A stretch of 64,000 nt of DNA. Origin: Ochromonas danica (Eukaryota; Sar; Chrysophyceae; Chromulinales; Chromulinaceae). Each line of letters begins with the position of its first letter. Within the stretch, counting starts at the first letter, position 1. The notes beneath the pieces were generated by a model, which was given only the letters and a program-made list of their open reading frames with translations, was not told the DNA's origin and ran no database searches. Below are positions 20,465 to 29,960 of this stretch, one piece after another. Position numbers and translations under genes: made by a program. The stretch is from assembly GCA_015146655.1 (NCBI GenBank), contig VKHL01000142.1:3605-67604 (forward strand), given 5' to 3'.

Positions 20465-21351
20465 TTATACAATTGGAACAGCTTCAACCGTAGGGATCGA
20501 ATGGTGGTGGTGATGATGATGGTGATGATGTTGCTGCTGGTCGTGAAGATGAAGTGACTGGGGCTGTAGTAAATGAGAGTGAGTCTGAGGGAGTAAATCG
20601 GTTTCGCTGTCTTTTCCCTCTTCCTCCACATCCACATCCAACTCCACTATACCAGATGGAACTTCAACTTCAGTCTGTTGTGCCTCGATGACGGCCTCAT
20701 CACATTCTGTATCAGAGCCATCAGAGTTTCGACTGGAACTCATACATTCGTCGCCATTCTCCAAGATATTTAGCTCCACTGTGACATGACTGAGCTCTCT
20801 GGGCACAGCTGGATCAGTCGATGACGGGGAGAAAGAAGCATAGGCCGATATGGGCCGCTGAAGCGTCTGTTGGGCAGCGGGTCTTCGTGGGCAGCAAAAG
20901 TAAATAATCAAGACAAAACCAACGCTCAACACGGCAAACCCCGCCAACACGGCTCCAACTATCACACCAAAATGTACTGGGTCTTGTCCATCGCTCTGAT
21001 CATCATCACCGTTATTGCCATTGTTACCACTGCCACTGCCACTGCCACTGCCACTGCCACTGCCGCTGCCTGTGTCTCCGTCATCTGAAGCAATGTTTCC
21101 TCGATATTCCTGTTGTCAACAGAAAACGATTAGCCCAACGACCAAACCCCAAGGTTAGAATAGCATAGAAAGCAGTAAAGCGGCAAACGAACCTTCGGCG
21201 TCACTGCACGAAGAAAGAGGTGGGAAGGGCTGAGCTGTTCAGTGGCCGAGGACTCACAAAGAAACGAAAAAGAGAGGACAATGGCCAAGCTCAGGTTGAT
21301 CAAAGCAGAAAATAACACAGGCGGAGTTCGAGATGCTGACAAGAACTTCAT
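20465..21351 (-). CDS. type I single-pass membrane protein with Ser-Gly linker, two exons
   Basis: Exons on the minus strand are 21193-21351 and 20465-21109 (intron 83 nt), giving 267 residues. A signal peptide (ending near SFLCESSA) leads a short outside segment that ends in a (Ser-Gly) repeat coded by GGCAGT hexamers. One transmembrane helix (VIVGAVLAGFAVLSVGFVLI, about residue 100) follows, then CC-PRR and an acidic, Ser-rich cytosolic tail with EEEGKDSETDLLP and a run of ten His near the end. The layout is that of a small receptor or adhesion-type protein; no ligand domain is recognisable. The first 398 bp of the gene region, including the signal exon and the intron, are duplicated at 23551-23924. 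Confidence 0.75.
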
Positions 21352-21600
21352 GTGATTGTGTTGTCATAGACCTTTCCCAGTCTGAACCGCCGAGACCAAC
21401 TTGAGGAAGAGCAGCGACATGTGCTTGCTGTTTTCTGAGATAAAAAACTGTTTTTTGGACGAAAGAGGAGCAGAACAGCTCATCACATCAACAAGTTACT
21501 CATCACAAGTTATGTTTTTATTCGTCACAGTCGATGGAAACCCACTGGTGAGAATAATCGATACAGTTGAACTCCCTTGAACTGCTAATAAGGGTGCAAT

Positions 21601-22530
21601 ATGCCAATTCTGGAGCTGTTTGCTGCAGCAGTCATTGGCGCCGTCGGTAAAACTTTTGTCGATTCCTTATGGACGACAGAATGCTGGCAAAAGTGGAATG
21701 TTCGCCGCCATTTGACCGTGGTGGAACCAATTGATCTTAAAAGTGGTGATATTGTGTCTTTTGAAGCCATTACAGACATTATTATCAGACGGGTCGCAAA
21801 TGTTGATTATGGTGTTTTTGTACTTGCTGCTCCTCCTGGATCGGGCAAATCGACGTTTATTAAAATGACTCTTCCTAAGCTGCGGGAGAAGTTCAGGTAC
21901 ATAAAGATTTTAAGAGATGATGAAAATCTGTTCGGTATGAATATTCAAGAGTCGCTGCATATACCTCGGCGCTGCGCTCTATCAGAATATTTACCAGCTG
22001 GAACCCTCATCATCATTGACCAAATTGATTTACAGATTGAATCTTTGCCACTAGACGTGAAGGCTTATATTACGGCATTGGCAGCGGACAGTGTAAATTC
22101 GAAGAAATTCAAAATGATGTTTTGCGTCTCAGATCCCAACACCGCAAGGGAGATTCTGAGCTGCAACGGAGGTGAAAAAGTGCAGGAAATTAGCTGTCGC
22201 GATTCATTAGTATGGTCGAAGGCCCAGTTAGATACTTTTATTGCTATCAAATTGCCGCGTTTAAGCTCGCAGGAGATACAGAGATTGGAATCTCTGGCAA
22301 AAGTTTGCAGAAACTCTCCAGGTTTGATCGAAAAGGCTTCAGTCTGCGTCCACCAAAAGAGCATATCAGAAGGAGATTGGAAAACTCTCCAGCGCTATGC
22401 AGACACTCGCGCGGCATCCTGGGGCCTGTTCGCAACCATTTTTCAAGATGAAAAAGTCGCCCATGCTGATGATGTTCCGGACAACAAGGCTGGCAACACG
22501 GTGGTGACTACTCTTGAGGACGATGAGTGA
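21601..22530 (+). CDS. P-loop NTPase of unknown role
   Basis: This intact 309-residue protein has a clear Walker A (APPGSGKST, about residues 78-86) and Walker B (GTLIIIDQID, about 134-143), then a sensor-like strand KMMFCVSDPNTA. The order fits an AAA+/STAND-type ATPase, but no arginine finger or effector domain is evident. The N-terminus MPILELFAAAVIGAVGKTFV is hydrophobic and may anchor the protein in a membrane. The C-terminal third is helical, as in a winged-helix or lid region. It sits alone between a membrane-protein gene and that gene's truncated copy, beside an F-box-like pseudogene and a telomere-like word, so the block may have been inserted here. Function unknown. Confidence 0.75.
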   Translation: MPILELFAAAVIGAVGKTFVDSLWTTECWQKWNVRRHLTVVEPIDLKSGDIVSFEAITDIIIRRVANVDYGVFVLAAPPGSGKSTFIKMTLPKLREKFRYIKILRDDENLFGMNIQESLHIPRRCALSEYLPAGTLIIIDQIDLQIESLPLDVKAYITALAADSVNSKKFKMMFCVSDPNTAREILSCNGGEKVQEISCRDSLVWSKAQLDTFIAIKLPRLSSQEIQRLESLAKVCRNSPGLIEKASVCVHQKSISEGDWKTLQRYADTRAASWGLFATIFQDEKVAHADDVPDNKAGNTVVTTLEDDE

Positions 22531-22802
22531 ATGAATATTTCGGTTAAGGTTAGGGTTAGAACTTTGTAATTCAAGAAGTAGACAAGAATATTCACAAGAG
22601 CAATTGTTGTAAATTTTGTTATTTATTCAAATATACCATGCCAAGTTTTGACTTTTGATCTGTCCTTGCTTACATAAATACCTATGCATAAAAGAACAAT
22701 CCATTTTTCCTGTTTTCAAATGCCTGTATTGTCTTCCTTTCCTTGAAAGGTAAAACGGTGAATGCAAAGCAAAGTTGGAGGGACTTCCTCCAACTTGGTG
22801 GT
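22531..22802. other. intergenic with telomere-like word
   Basis: At 22542-22559 the sequence GGTTAAGGTTAGGGTTAG resembles two to three TTAGGG units just past the NTPase stop codon. The remainder is AT-rich and without a supported gene. Confidence 0.5.
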
Positions 22803-23500
22803 TTAGCTGTTTATACTTGCACCACTCTCCTCTTTCGGCACAAATGGTATTGGCCATGATGTCCAATGAAACGTCAAAAACGATTCAAAGTCTCCGGTTG
22901 CCGAACTACTACAAAGTGGCGGTTGGGGAGATAACAGGTCATAGTCATACGTGTTGCAAAAACGACATTGATCGCATCGTGGTACTGGGTCGCCACTTTT
23001 GTGTCGGTGGAGACAGCTGATAGTGAAACCACAAAGGAGCCAGCTTTTCCGTTCGATAGCACGGCGAGATCTGGGCAAACTCGATATAGTCAGTTGTGGT
23101 TGAGGATGTAGACTGCGTCGAGGTTTCGCATGTATCTCTTTTTCCATCTCTATCTCGATTGAAGAACAGGACACAAGGATTCCATATCCAGCACTGCCAC
23201 AAGAAGTTCTAAATCATCCAGTTTCGCGACAAACTCATTCACACAGAACACCTTACGACTCCCCAACCACTTATAAAACATTGCCATTTTATCATCCGAA
23301 ACACTGCTAAACCCCTTTAGCACCCTGAGATCAGTTGAAGAAGACAACCATACTTCTCGACCACTCTTGCCAACACAGGCTATATCCAACCTTGACAAAT
23401 CCTTCCATTCCAACCACTCTGAATACACGCTATGAAGAACATCTCTAGGTAGACACCAGACAACACTCATCACTTGAGTCGTGTGGGAACTTCTATGCAT
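22803..23500 (-). pseudogene. F-box-like/LRR-type gene, decayed
   Basis: The minus strand opens at 23500 with 116 codons that read like an F-box-like N-terminus: LPRDVLHSVYSEWLEWKDLS, then RLDIACVGKSGREVWLSS and MFYKWLGSRKVFCVNEF. The frame stops at 23150 just after DMESLCPVLQS. Downstream, plausible protein (SIEIEMEKEIHAKP in one frame; FVVSLSAVSTDTKVATQY in another) continues in shifted frames to about 22803, so at least two frame changes have occurred. The family seems to be a lineage-expanded one used for ubiquitin-ligase or binding roles; that is inference. The first 116 residues could still be expressed as a short protein. Confidence 0.5.
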
Positions 23501-23538
23501 ACAATCTGATATCTGATGGGTTAATCACAGACTTTAGT

Positions 23539-23891
23539 CTAATAGAATTCTCCATCGCTATGATCATCATCACCGTTATTGCCATTGTTACCACTGCCAC
23601 TGCCACTGCCTGTGTCTCCGTCATCTGAAGCAATGTTTCCTCGATATTCCTGTTGTCAACAGAAAACGATTAGCCCAACGACCAAACCCCAAGGTTAGAA
23701 TAGCATAGAAAGCAGTAAAGCGGCAAACGAACCTTCGGCGTCACTGCACGAAGAAAGAGGTGGGAAGGGCTGAGCTGTTCAGTGGCCGAGGACTCACAAA
23801 GAAACGAAAAAGAGAGGACAATGGCCAAGCTCAGGTTGATCAAAGCAGAAAATAACACAGGCGGAGTTCGAGATGCTGACAAGAACTTCAT
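23539..23891 (-). CDS. secreted truncated copy of the 20465 membrane protein
   Basis: This segment duplicates the 5' part of the gene at 20465-21351: signal exon (23733-23891), the same 83-nt intron, and the start of exon 2 (23539-23649). If spliced alike it codes 89 residues: the identical signal peptide and outside segment, a shorter Ser-Gly repeat, then GDDDHSDGEFY and a stop. The transmembrane helix and tail are absent. The nearly 300 bp from the signal exon through the intron are identical to the parent, so the copy is very young. It could be a soluble form or simply a dead duplicate; no evidence of expression can be read from DNA. The parental promoter up to 21384 is duplicated too. Confidence 0.55.
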
Positions 23892-24083
23892 GTGATTGTG
23901 TTGTCATAGACCTTTCCCAGTCTGTTGTGAAGCTTGGCCAACCCAGATTGCTAAACGCGATTTTCAGACTGTTTGTCGTTTCCCCGAAGATACAGCAGCA
24001 TGCTGCAGACAGTTACTACGAGATTAGTTGTCCTCGTAACGTGTTCTTTGATCAAAGAGAGAGTTTTCCTTGGGTGTTCAGAA

Positions 24084-25884
24084 ATGGACTACGGGAAAGA
24101 TGGAAACGAAAGCCCTGACTTAGCCAAAGTGGAGAAGCTGCTTCAGTCGTGGGCGACGAAGATCTGCGAGTCCACCAATGACATCGTTAGCACAGCCTTG
24201 GGCCGTAACAACGACTTCAGTTCGCAGGGAGCGCATGGGATCTTCGACGACATGCGTGATCGCCAGTCTCGTATAATTACGGTGAGTGGAATGAAGTAAA
24301 TGCGTGCATGTCCGACTCGGATGGACTGACTGACTGACTGACTGACTGACTGTGTGCATGCAGACCATTCAAGAGGCACACAGCCGACAACTTGAGATGC
24401 TCAAGACGGCTGTTGCTGAAGAGCGCAAGGAATTCTCGCGAGCCCAACTTGTAAGTGACTGGCACACACACTCTCTTTCTTTCTCTTCCTTTCTCATGCG
24501 TTGTCGAGGACTATTGCATTAACTGCGACAGATCTTTGAGCAAAGTCTCAAGACGAAATATGACCATATCGTGGACGCGCTTCAGGAGACCATCAAGGCA
24601 GAGCATGACTCTCGACTGCTCCGCACCGTGAAGAGTCTCGAGAGTCAAGCTCGCCTCGAATCTGAGAGAGCGAAGCAAGCTTTCGAGGTTGAGCAAGAAG
24701 TGGAAGCCTTGTTGGCTAAACGTCTTAAAGGTATTATTGCTGACCTGCGACGCTCCTGGGAGGTCGAAGAGGCGGGTCGCATGCGGCAGATGGAGGACCG
24801 ATTGCGCGCCAATTATAATGCCATGCTGGACCACATGGAAGCGCAGCTGCGCCTCGCGTTGCAGTGGCAAGATGATGCTGACCAGAAGTGGTTGGAAGAG
24901 TTGGATATCCGCAACAAGAAGCAGTTGGAGTCAGTGCGACTCTTCGAAGAGAAGTGTCGCCGTCTGTACGAGACGCGGCTGGAGAGCTATGCTGAGAAGA
25001 CAAGAGCACAGGTGGCGGGTTATGAAGAGCAGCTTCTGGAAGTGGGTACTGCTCTGGCCGCTGAAAAGGCTCAATTTGAGAGTCGATTGAGGCGACTAAA
25101 GTTGGCCAGTAGCCGTTGGAAGATGGCCTTCCAGAAAGATCTGCATGAGAAGTACCGTGCCCTTTCAGATTCGCTCGAAGATCGTTTCTTGAGGTAACTG
25201 TGCTATACTACCTTGTTGCTTATTATGATCTTTCTCTAACTTTGTTGACCTGCACCTTCATCTAACAGCGAGATGGATGGTCTGTTGGAGGAGATTAAAG
25301 ACCTCAGGGGACAGCTTCGTGAGGCACAACGCAGCCTAGAGCTGAAGGAAAAGGAAGTCGTCAAAATGCATGAGATGCATTTGCAGGCCTCTGATGGTGG
25401 TGGAAATCCACAGATGAAGCTTTCTCTTCAGCCAACAGGTATCGCGATGTCCAAAGTGCGTGCTGATCTTTGCCAGCGCTGGGACGAGTTGAAGACGCCG
25501 CCAGCAGAGCGCGTGGCTACTCTGTGTGCACTGCTCGATAATGCCTCCCCCACCCCCGCCGCACTTGCTCTCTACGAAAACATCAGCGCCAAGCTCACTG
25601 ACCGCGTGCCCATCGCACAACTGCTCAGTCGCAAGCAATTCGTGGAGTACAAACTTAAGCTCTCCGCAGCAGGAGGAGGTGGAGGATTGAGCACGTCTGA
25701 GCGAGCAGATCTTATTTCTCAACTCAGCGAAGTGAAGAGCCAAATCGATCGATTGGCGCGAAACTACGAGAAGACACACAATGAGCCCTGCCTCTTGACA
25801 GGACTGGGTAGTGGGTTTGTTGGGAGTGGAGGAGGCTCAGATGCAGTTCTTAGTGCTTTCTCGCCTCTCTCTCCCAAGAAATGA
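24084..25884 (+). CDS. coiled-coil protein, four exons
   Basis: Exons are 24084-24281, 24364-24450, 24532-25193 and 25269-25884, giving 520 residues; all introns are GT-AG, 75-82 nt, and the first contains a GACT microsatellite. Residues about 60-330 form a long, charged coiled coil (for example ARLESERAKQAFEVEQEVEA). A more globular part follows from about 370 to 450 (ADLCQRWDELKTPPAERVAT, then LSRKQFVEYKLKLS), then a Gly-rich tail. Such architecture is common in basal-body and cytoskeletal linkers, but I do not recognise the family. The start codon is 160 bp from the edge of the duplicated membrane-protein 5' end, in divergent orientation. Confidence 0.78.
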
Positions 25885-26232
25885 TTTTGTCTTAAAATGG
25901 GTTCAATATTACAAGTTTGAATTGCGATTGCGCCACGTTGATATACAGGACTTAGACTAGTGTACTATCAAGCGATACGACAGAGAAGGGTTCAATATCC
26001 TGTCATAACAATAACATCGCGCCATTTCATTCAACAAGTTTCGAATCAACAGCGGTGTGGTAACGTTATTATTGTTATTTCAATAGTCTAACTCGAAACT
26101 CCGAACACACGAAAACCGCGAACACCCGCTGACACTCCGACAGCCAAAAAACGAGTTTCTGTTGCTTCGCTCCGACACAAAACGCTTTCACTCACTCCGG
26201 GACTTGTTGCTTCTGTTGTGAGGGTGGATGGA
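25885..26232. other. intergenic, 348 bp
   Basis: This is the 3' flank of the coiled-coil gene and the promoter region of the membrane protein at 26233. It has no repeats or RNA genes that I can see. Confidence 0.6.
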
Positions 26233-27225
26233 ATGGATCAGTCGGTCGTTCTGCAGCGCATTCTCTGCCTCATCGGCCTCATAGTATGCTCCTCTTGTGT
26301 TATCGTGTCTCTTTTTGTCCCTTGGGTGCGACCAAATGTACCCGTGCACCACGGCCTGTTCCGTGTCTTGCTTCCCATCGACCTTGGCTTGACCCGATGC
26401 TATAGTGATATCTGTCAGAAGCACTCTGACCTCGACAACTTTCTGAAAAGCCTACGGGCGCCCACGACGGCCCGCAGTGACCCGCCCAGTGCCTCCCCAA
26501 CGCTCTCTCCCTCCAGGCGGCCAGTTTCCAGCGCTCCCTCCGCTGCCCCGACCTCAACCCAAGCTCCAACGACTGAGACGTCTCGTCTTCAGGGATTAGT
26601 TCAAAATGGAGAAGGAGAGAAGCAAAGCGAGACAAAGATCCCAAAGCTCCCTGTAAACTGGCTGCCCAAAGAGGTTCAGAATGGCCTCGATGACACGCTG
26701 ACCGCTCAGGAGGACGCGGTACGGTCCTCTCTGAGGGCATTTAGGACGGCATCCATAGCCACACTAACTGTACTAGCGGTTGCGTTGCTTCTATTGGCCT
26801 TTCTCTTGCTTTCCCTTCTGTCCAACGCGCTAGTAACTCTCGGCTGGCTGACCATGTCAGGCAGGTCGCAAGGAGTCACCCTCGTAGTTGCATCCTTTTT
26901 CCTATTTCTTGCCGGTGCTGTATACATGTTGCTTACTTTCTTAAGGATCGATGGTGGGGCCTATCTGGATGGGCTATGGTTGGTCCTTTACGCCTCCCTC
27001 GTGGGACTATTTTGTGGTCTGGCGGTGGTGGTACTTCCCGAATCGTCGAAGAATGGCTATATAAGAGTGCCAGATGAAGCAGAGCAACAGCAAGATGAAC
27101 ATCGTGGTTGGTCAGCCAGAGGGAGCGCTAGCGGGCAGAATGTGGAAATGGTACCCCTCACGAGGCTGTTCCCAGCTGCGGGCAGTCGCAGTCTGTCGGC
27201 CGACCCGATTGCCAGTCTCTCGTAA
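26233..27225 (+). CDS. four-TM membrane protein with Ser/Thr/Pro-rich loop
   Basis: This 330-residue protein has a first hydrophobic span at residues 9-30 (ILCLIGLIVCSSCVIVSLFV). A roughly 140-residue outside loop follows, with two Cys (RCYSDICQK) and a Ser/Thr/Pro-rich stretch likely to be O-glycosylated. Three closely spaced spans lie at about 175-270 and a soluble tail ends the protein. The tetraspan layout recalls claudin/tetraspanin-like proteins, but no family motif is certain. The ATG at 26233 is preferred over an in-frame GTG 15 bases upstream. It is a single exon and its role is unknown. Confidence 0.72.
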   Translation: MDQSVVLQRILCLIGLIVCSSCVIVSLFVPWVRPNVPVHHGLFRVLLPIDLGLTRCYSDICQKHSDLDNFLKSLRAPTTARSDPPSASPTLSPSRRPVSSAPSAAPTSTQAPTTETSRLQGLVQNGEGEKQSETKIPKLPVNWLPKEVQNGLDDTLTAQEDAVRSSLRAFRTASIATLTVLAVALLLLAFLLLSLLSNALVTLGWLTMSGRSQGVTLVVASFFLFLAGAVYMLLTFLRIDGGAYLDGLWLVLYASLVGLFCGLAVVVLPESSKNGYIRVPDEAEQQQDEHRGWSARGSASGQNVEMVPLTRLFPAAGSRSLSADPIASLS

Positions 27226-27625
27226 TGACAGATCGCACCATTCGTGTAGGAGTGGCGGCTCGAGTCTCGCCTCCATAGCCTGTTAAATGTTTGTATTCTG
27301 TATCATCGTTTTCTTTAGTTTATAAATCGTGTTTCAAACCTCCATCTGGTAATGTGTGCCTTTATCAAAACCTCGTGAAACCCGAACATTTGAGTGGAAA
27401 TGCTGAAGCTGAATGCCAAGTTCCTTCCACATCCCACGAAGTGTAGATTACTACAGTATTCAAATTACATCCTTTCATTCTAACTACATCCCCAGCATAT
27501 GTAGACAATATGTTATACTCTGAACAGGAGACAATAGAGTACTAGAACATACAACAATATACACGCAAGCGACCGTCTTAGCTAACTGTTAAGCACGGCA
27601 ATACTAATGAACAAGTATACAAGGT
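27226..27625. other. intergenic, 400 bp
   Basis: This is the 3' flank of two convergent genes (plus-strand membrane protein and minus-strand transporter). It is AT-rich with no gene seen. Confidence 0.6.
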
Positions 27626-28488
27626 TTACTGAACCTTGTCATCATTCAGCCAACCCAGTCTGCGGTAGATTGGGTCCAATTCACCCACAGGAAGAGTAAT
27701 AAAGCTATTCTTGTTAGTCAGAAGAGCGGCCACGGCGCAATACCAAGCCAAGGCAGCAGCCAAGATACCGAAAATACCTCCTGCTCTGGTGCAGTAGATG
27801 TTGCCAGGAGATGTGTGGGTGAACTCACCAATGGACAACATCAAGAAGGTCATGAACACCAGGAAGAGAAGAGTCATGAGCGCAAGAGTTGTGCGATGGA
27901 CACATAAGGTCATCAGCAAAGAGAAAAAGGCCCACGCCAGCAAATAAATACCCAACGAATTGCGCAAGTCGTTGTTGCTGGTGTAATCATCCAGAAAGCC
28001 AAAGGCCTTGACTGAGAGAGCAGCAAAGCTCATCCAGAAACCTCCATAGGAGGAGAACAAGACAGCACCGAATGTGTTACCAGTCTTGAACTCCCACATT
28101 CCTGCCAACAACTGGACAAGACCACCATAGAACATGGCTAAACCCATGACCACTCCATGAGAAGAAGCTCTCAGATCTGAACAAGAGCAGAAGAGAAGTA
28201 GTCCACGGTTAGCAATGAATACCATGAAACTCCGTGTGGGTGGGATATGGATGACTTACTGATGATAGCTCCAGTGTTGTACATGGAGAGGACAAAGGTA
28301 GTTAAAGCAAATCCACACAAACCCAGAGGAGCAGGGTTGGCGATGGTGGGGAACTGCTGAGAGAGGAAGCCATGGAGCTTCTCGGAATGCTGGAAGTACA
28401 TGTAGGTGGGATTCTGTACCAAAGTGTCATGCTTTTCCACTCCCTCTTCAAGGCTCTCGAGTTGGACGTGTTTAACCTCAGTGGACAT
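27626..28488 (-). CDS. Gpr1/Fun34/YaaH acetate/succinate transporter, copy A, two exons
   Basis: Exons on the minus strand are 28260-28488 and 27626-28176, giving 259 residues. The family signature NPAPLGLCGFALTTF lies at about residues 50-64. Six membrane spans follow, including the GLAMFYGGLVQLLAGMWEF and GGFWMSFAAL segments typical of AceTr proteins. Relatives (yeast Ady2, E. coli SatP) carry acetate or succinate with protons across the plasma membrane. The copy is arranged head to head with copy B; from about codon 20 to the stop codon, intron included, A and B are identical, while the first 60 bases differ (MSTEVKHVQLESLEEGVEK against MATEAKHVQLESIEEGVAK). Confidence 0.93.
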
Positions 28489-28864
28489 CTTTCTTCTTGT
28501 TGTTCTTGTCGAGTATTCTTCGATGAGGTTTTTGTTGTGATTTGTTTGTTATTGGCGGGTCGATTGTCAAGTTGCACTCTCGCATTTGCATTCTCCCTTC
28601 AACTCAGCCCTCTCCCACCACAACCAGACTTAGAACTCGTAAAAGACGACTTTGGCGCGGGGTCCAGCCTGGTTGCGTCAGTGCGGGTGCGGAGGGAGTT
28701 GACGAAGTGTGAAGCGCTCAACATGGTGTGTTGTAGAGAATTGAAATCATGTTGGGTCGTCAGCGTCTTGCATCGGTTGGGATGGCTGGGGAAGAAAATT
28801 GAAGAAGAAAGGATCTTCTACCACAACTGAAAGCCAAGATCTTCACAAAACATCAAAGCGAAAG
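28489..28864. promoter_or_regulatory. 376-bp bidirectional region between transporter copies A and B
   Basis: The two transporter start codons face away from each other across 376 bp, so this spacer must carry both promoters. The two halves are not mirror images, so the inverted duplication does not extend into the upstream DNA. I identify no specific operator or TATA box. Confidence 0.55.
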
Positions 28865-29727
28865 ATGGCAACTGAAGCTAAACACGTCCAACTCGAGAGC
28901 ATTGAAGAGGGAGTAGCAAAGCATGACACTTTGGTACAGAATCCCACCTACATGTACTTCCAGCATTCCGAGAAGCTCCATGGCTTCCTCTCTCAGCAGT
29001 TCCCCACCATCGCCAACCCTGCTCCTCTGGGTTTGTGTGGATTTGCTTTAACTACCTTTGTCCTCTCCATGTACAACACTGGAGCTATCATCAGTAAGTC
29101 ATCCATATCCCACCCACACGGAGTTTCATGGTATTCATTGCTAACCGTGGACTACTTCTCTTCTGCTCTTGTTCAGATCTGAGAGCTTCTTCTCATGGAG
29201 TGGTCATGGGTTTAGCCATGTTCTATGGTGGTCTTGTCCAGTTGTTGGCAGGAATGTGGGAGTTCAAGACTGGTAACACATTCGGTGCTGTCTTGTTCTC
29301 CTCCTATGGAGGTTTCTGGATGAGCTTTGCTGCTCTCTCAGTCAAGGCCTTTGGCTTTCTGGATGATTACACCAGCAACAACGACTTGCGCAATTCGTTG
29401 GGTATTTATTTGCTGGCGTGGGCCTTTTTCTCTTTGCTGATGACCTTATGTGTCCATCGCACAACTCTTGCGCTCATGACTCTTCTCTTCCTGGTGTTCA
29501 TGACCTTCTTGATGTTGTCCATTGGTGAGTTCACCCACACATCTCCTGGCAACATCTACTGCACCAGAGCAGGAGGTATTTTCGGTATCTTGGCTGCTGC
29601 CTTGGCTTGGTATTGCGCCGTGGCCGCTCTTCTGACTAACAAGAATAGCTTTATTACTCTTCCTGTGGGTGAATTGGACCCAATCTACCGCAGACTGGGT
29701 TGGCTGAATGATGACAAGGTTCAGTAA
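28865..29727 (+). CDS. Gpr1/Fun34/YaaH acetate/succinate transporter, copy B, two exons
   Basis: Exons are 28865-29093 and 29177-29727, 259 residues, same structure as copy A: short acidic cytosolic N-terminus, NPAPLGL signature and six membrane spans. The 83-nt intron is identical in copies A, B and C, and its length is not a multiple of three; read through, it stays open past the junction and then stops. Exon 1 is identical in protein to copy C 18 kb away, whereas exon 2 is identical to copy A. The gene is thus a patchwork that fits ongoing conversion among the copies. Flanking DNA beyond the start and stop codons is unrelated to the other two. Confidence 0.93.
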
Positions 29728-29960
29728 ATCTGTTTTATCTTATGGTTTAGATAGCGTATCGCCGTTGGTTAGTTTCATATTCTCAACGCGCTTGGGTTAT
29801 TGCTCGATTGTTCTGGTCGTGTCCGTTTGACTGAAGTCGTTTTGCTTCCATATGTTTTACTCATATGGTGTAGAAGTACTTTCGTCTCGGGTTTTTGTTT
29901 TAATTTAAATTGAGAAACATAGTCTGTAATCTTTGTTGGGTGATTGATCATTATAGTACA

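Noticed and set aside
21601-22530. Viral origin of the P-loop NTPase
   Set aside because: No capsid, polymerase or other virus-like gene lies near it, and Walker motifs alone do not indicate a virus.
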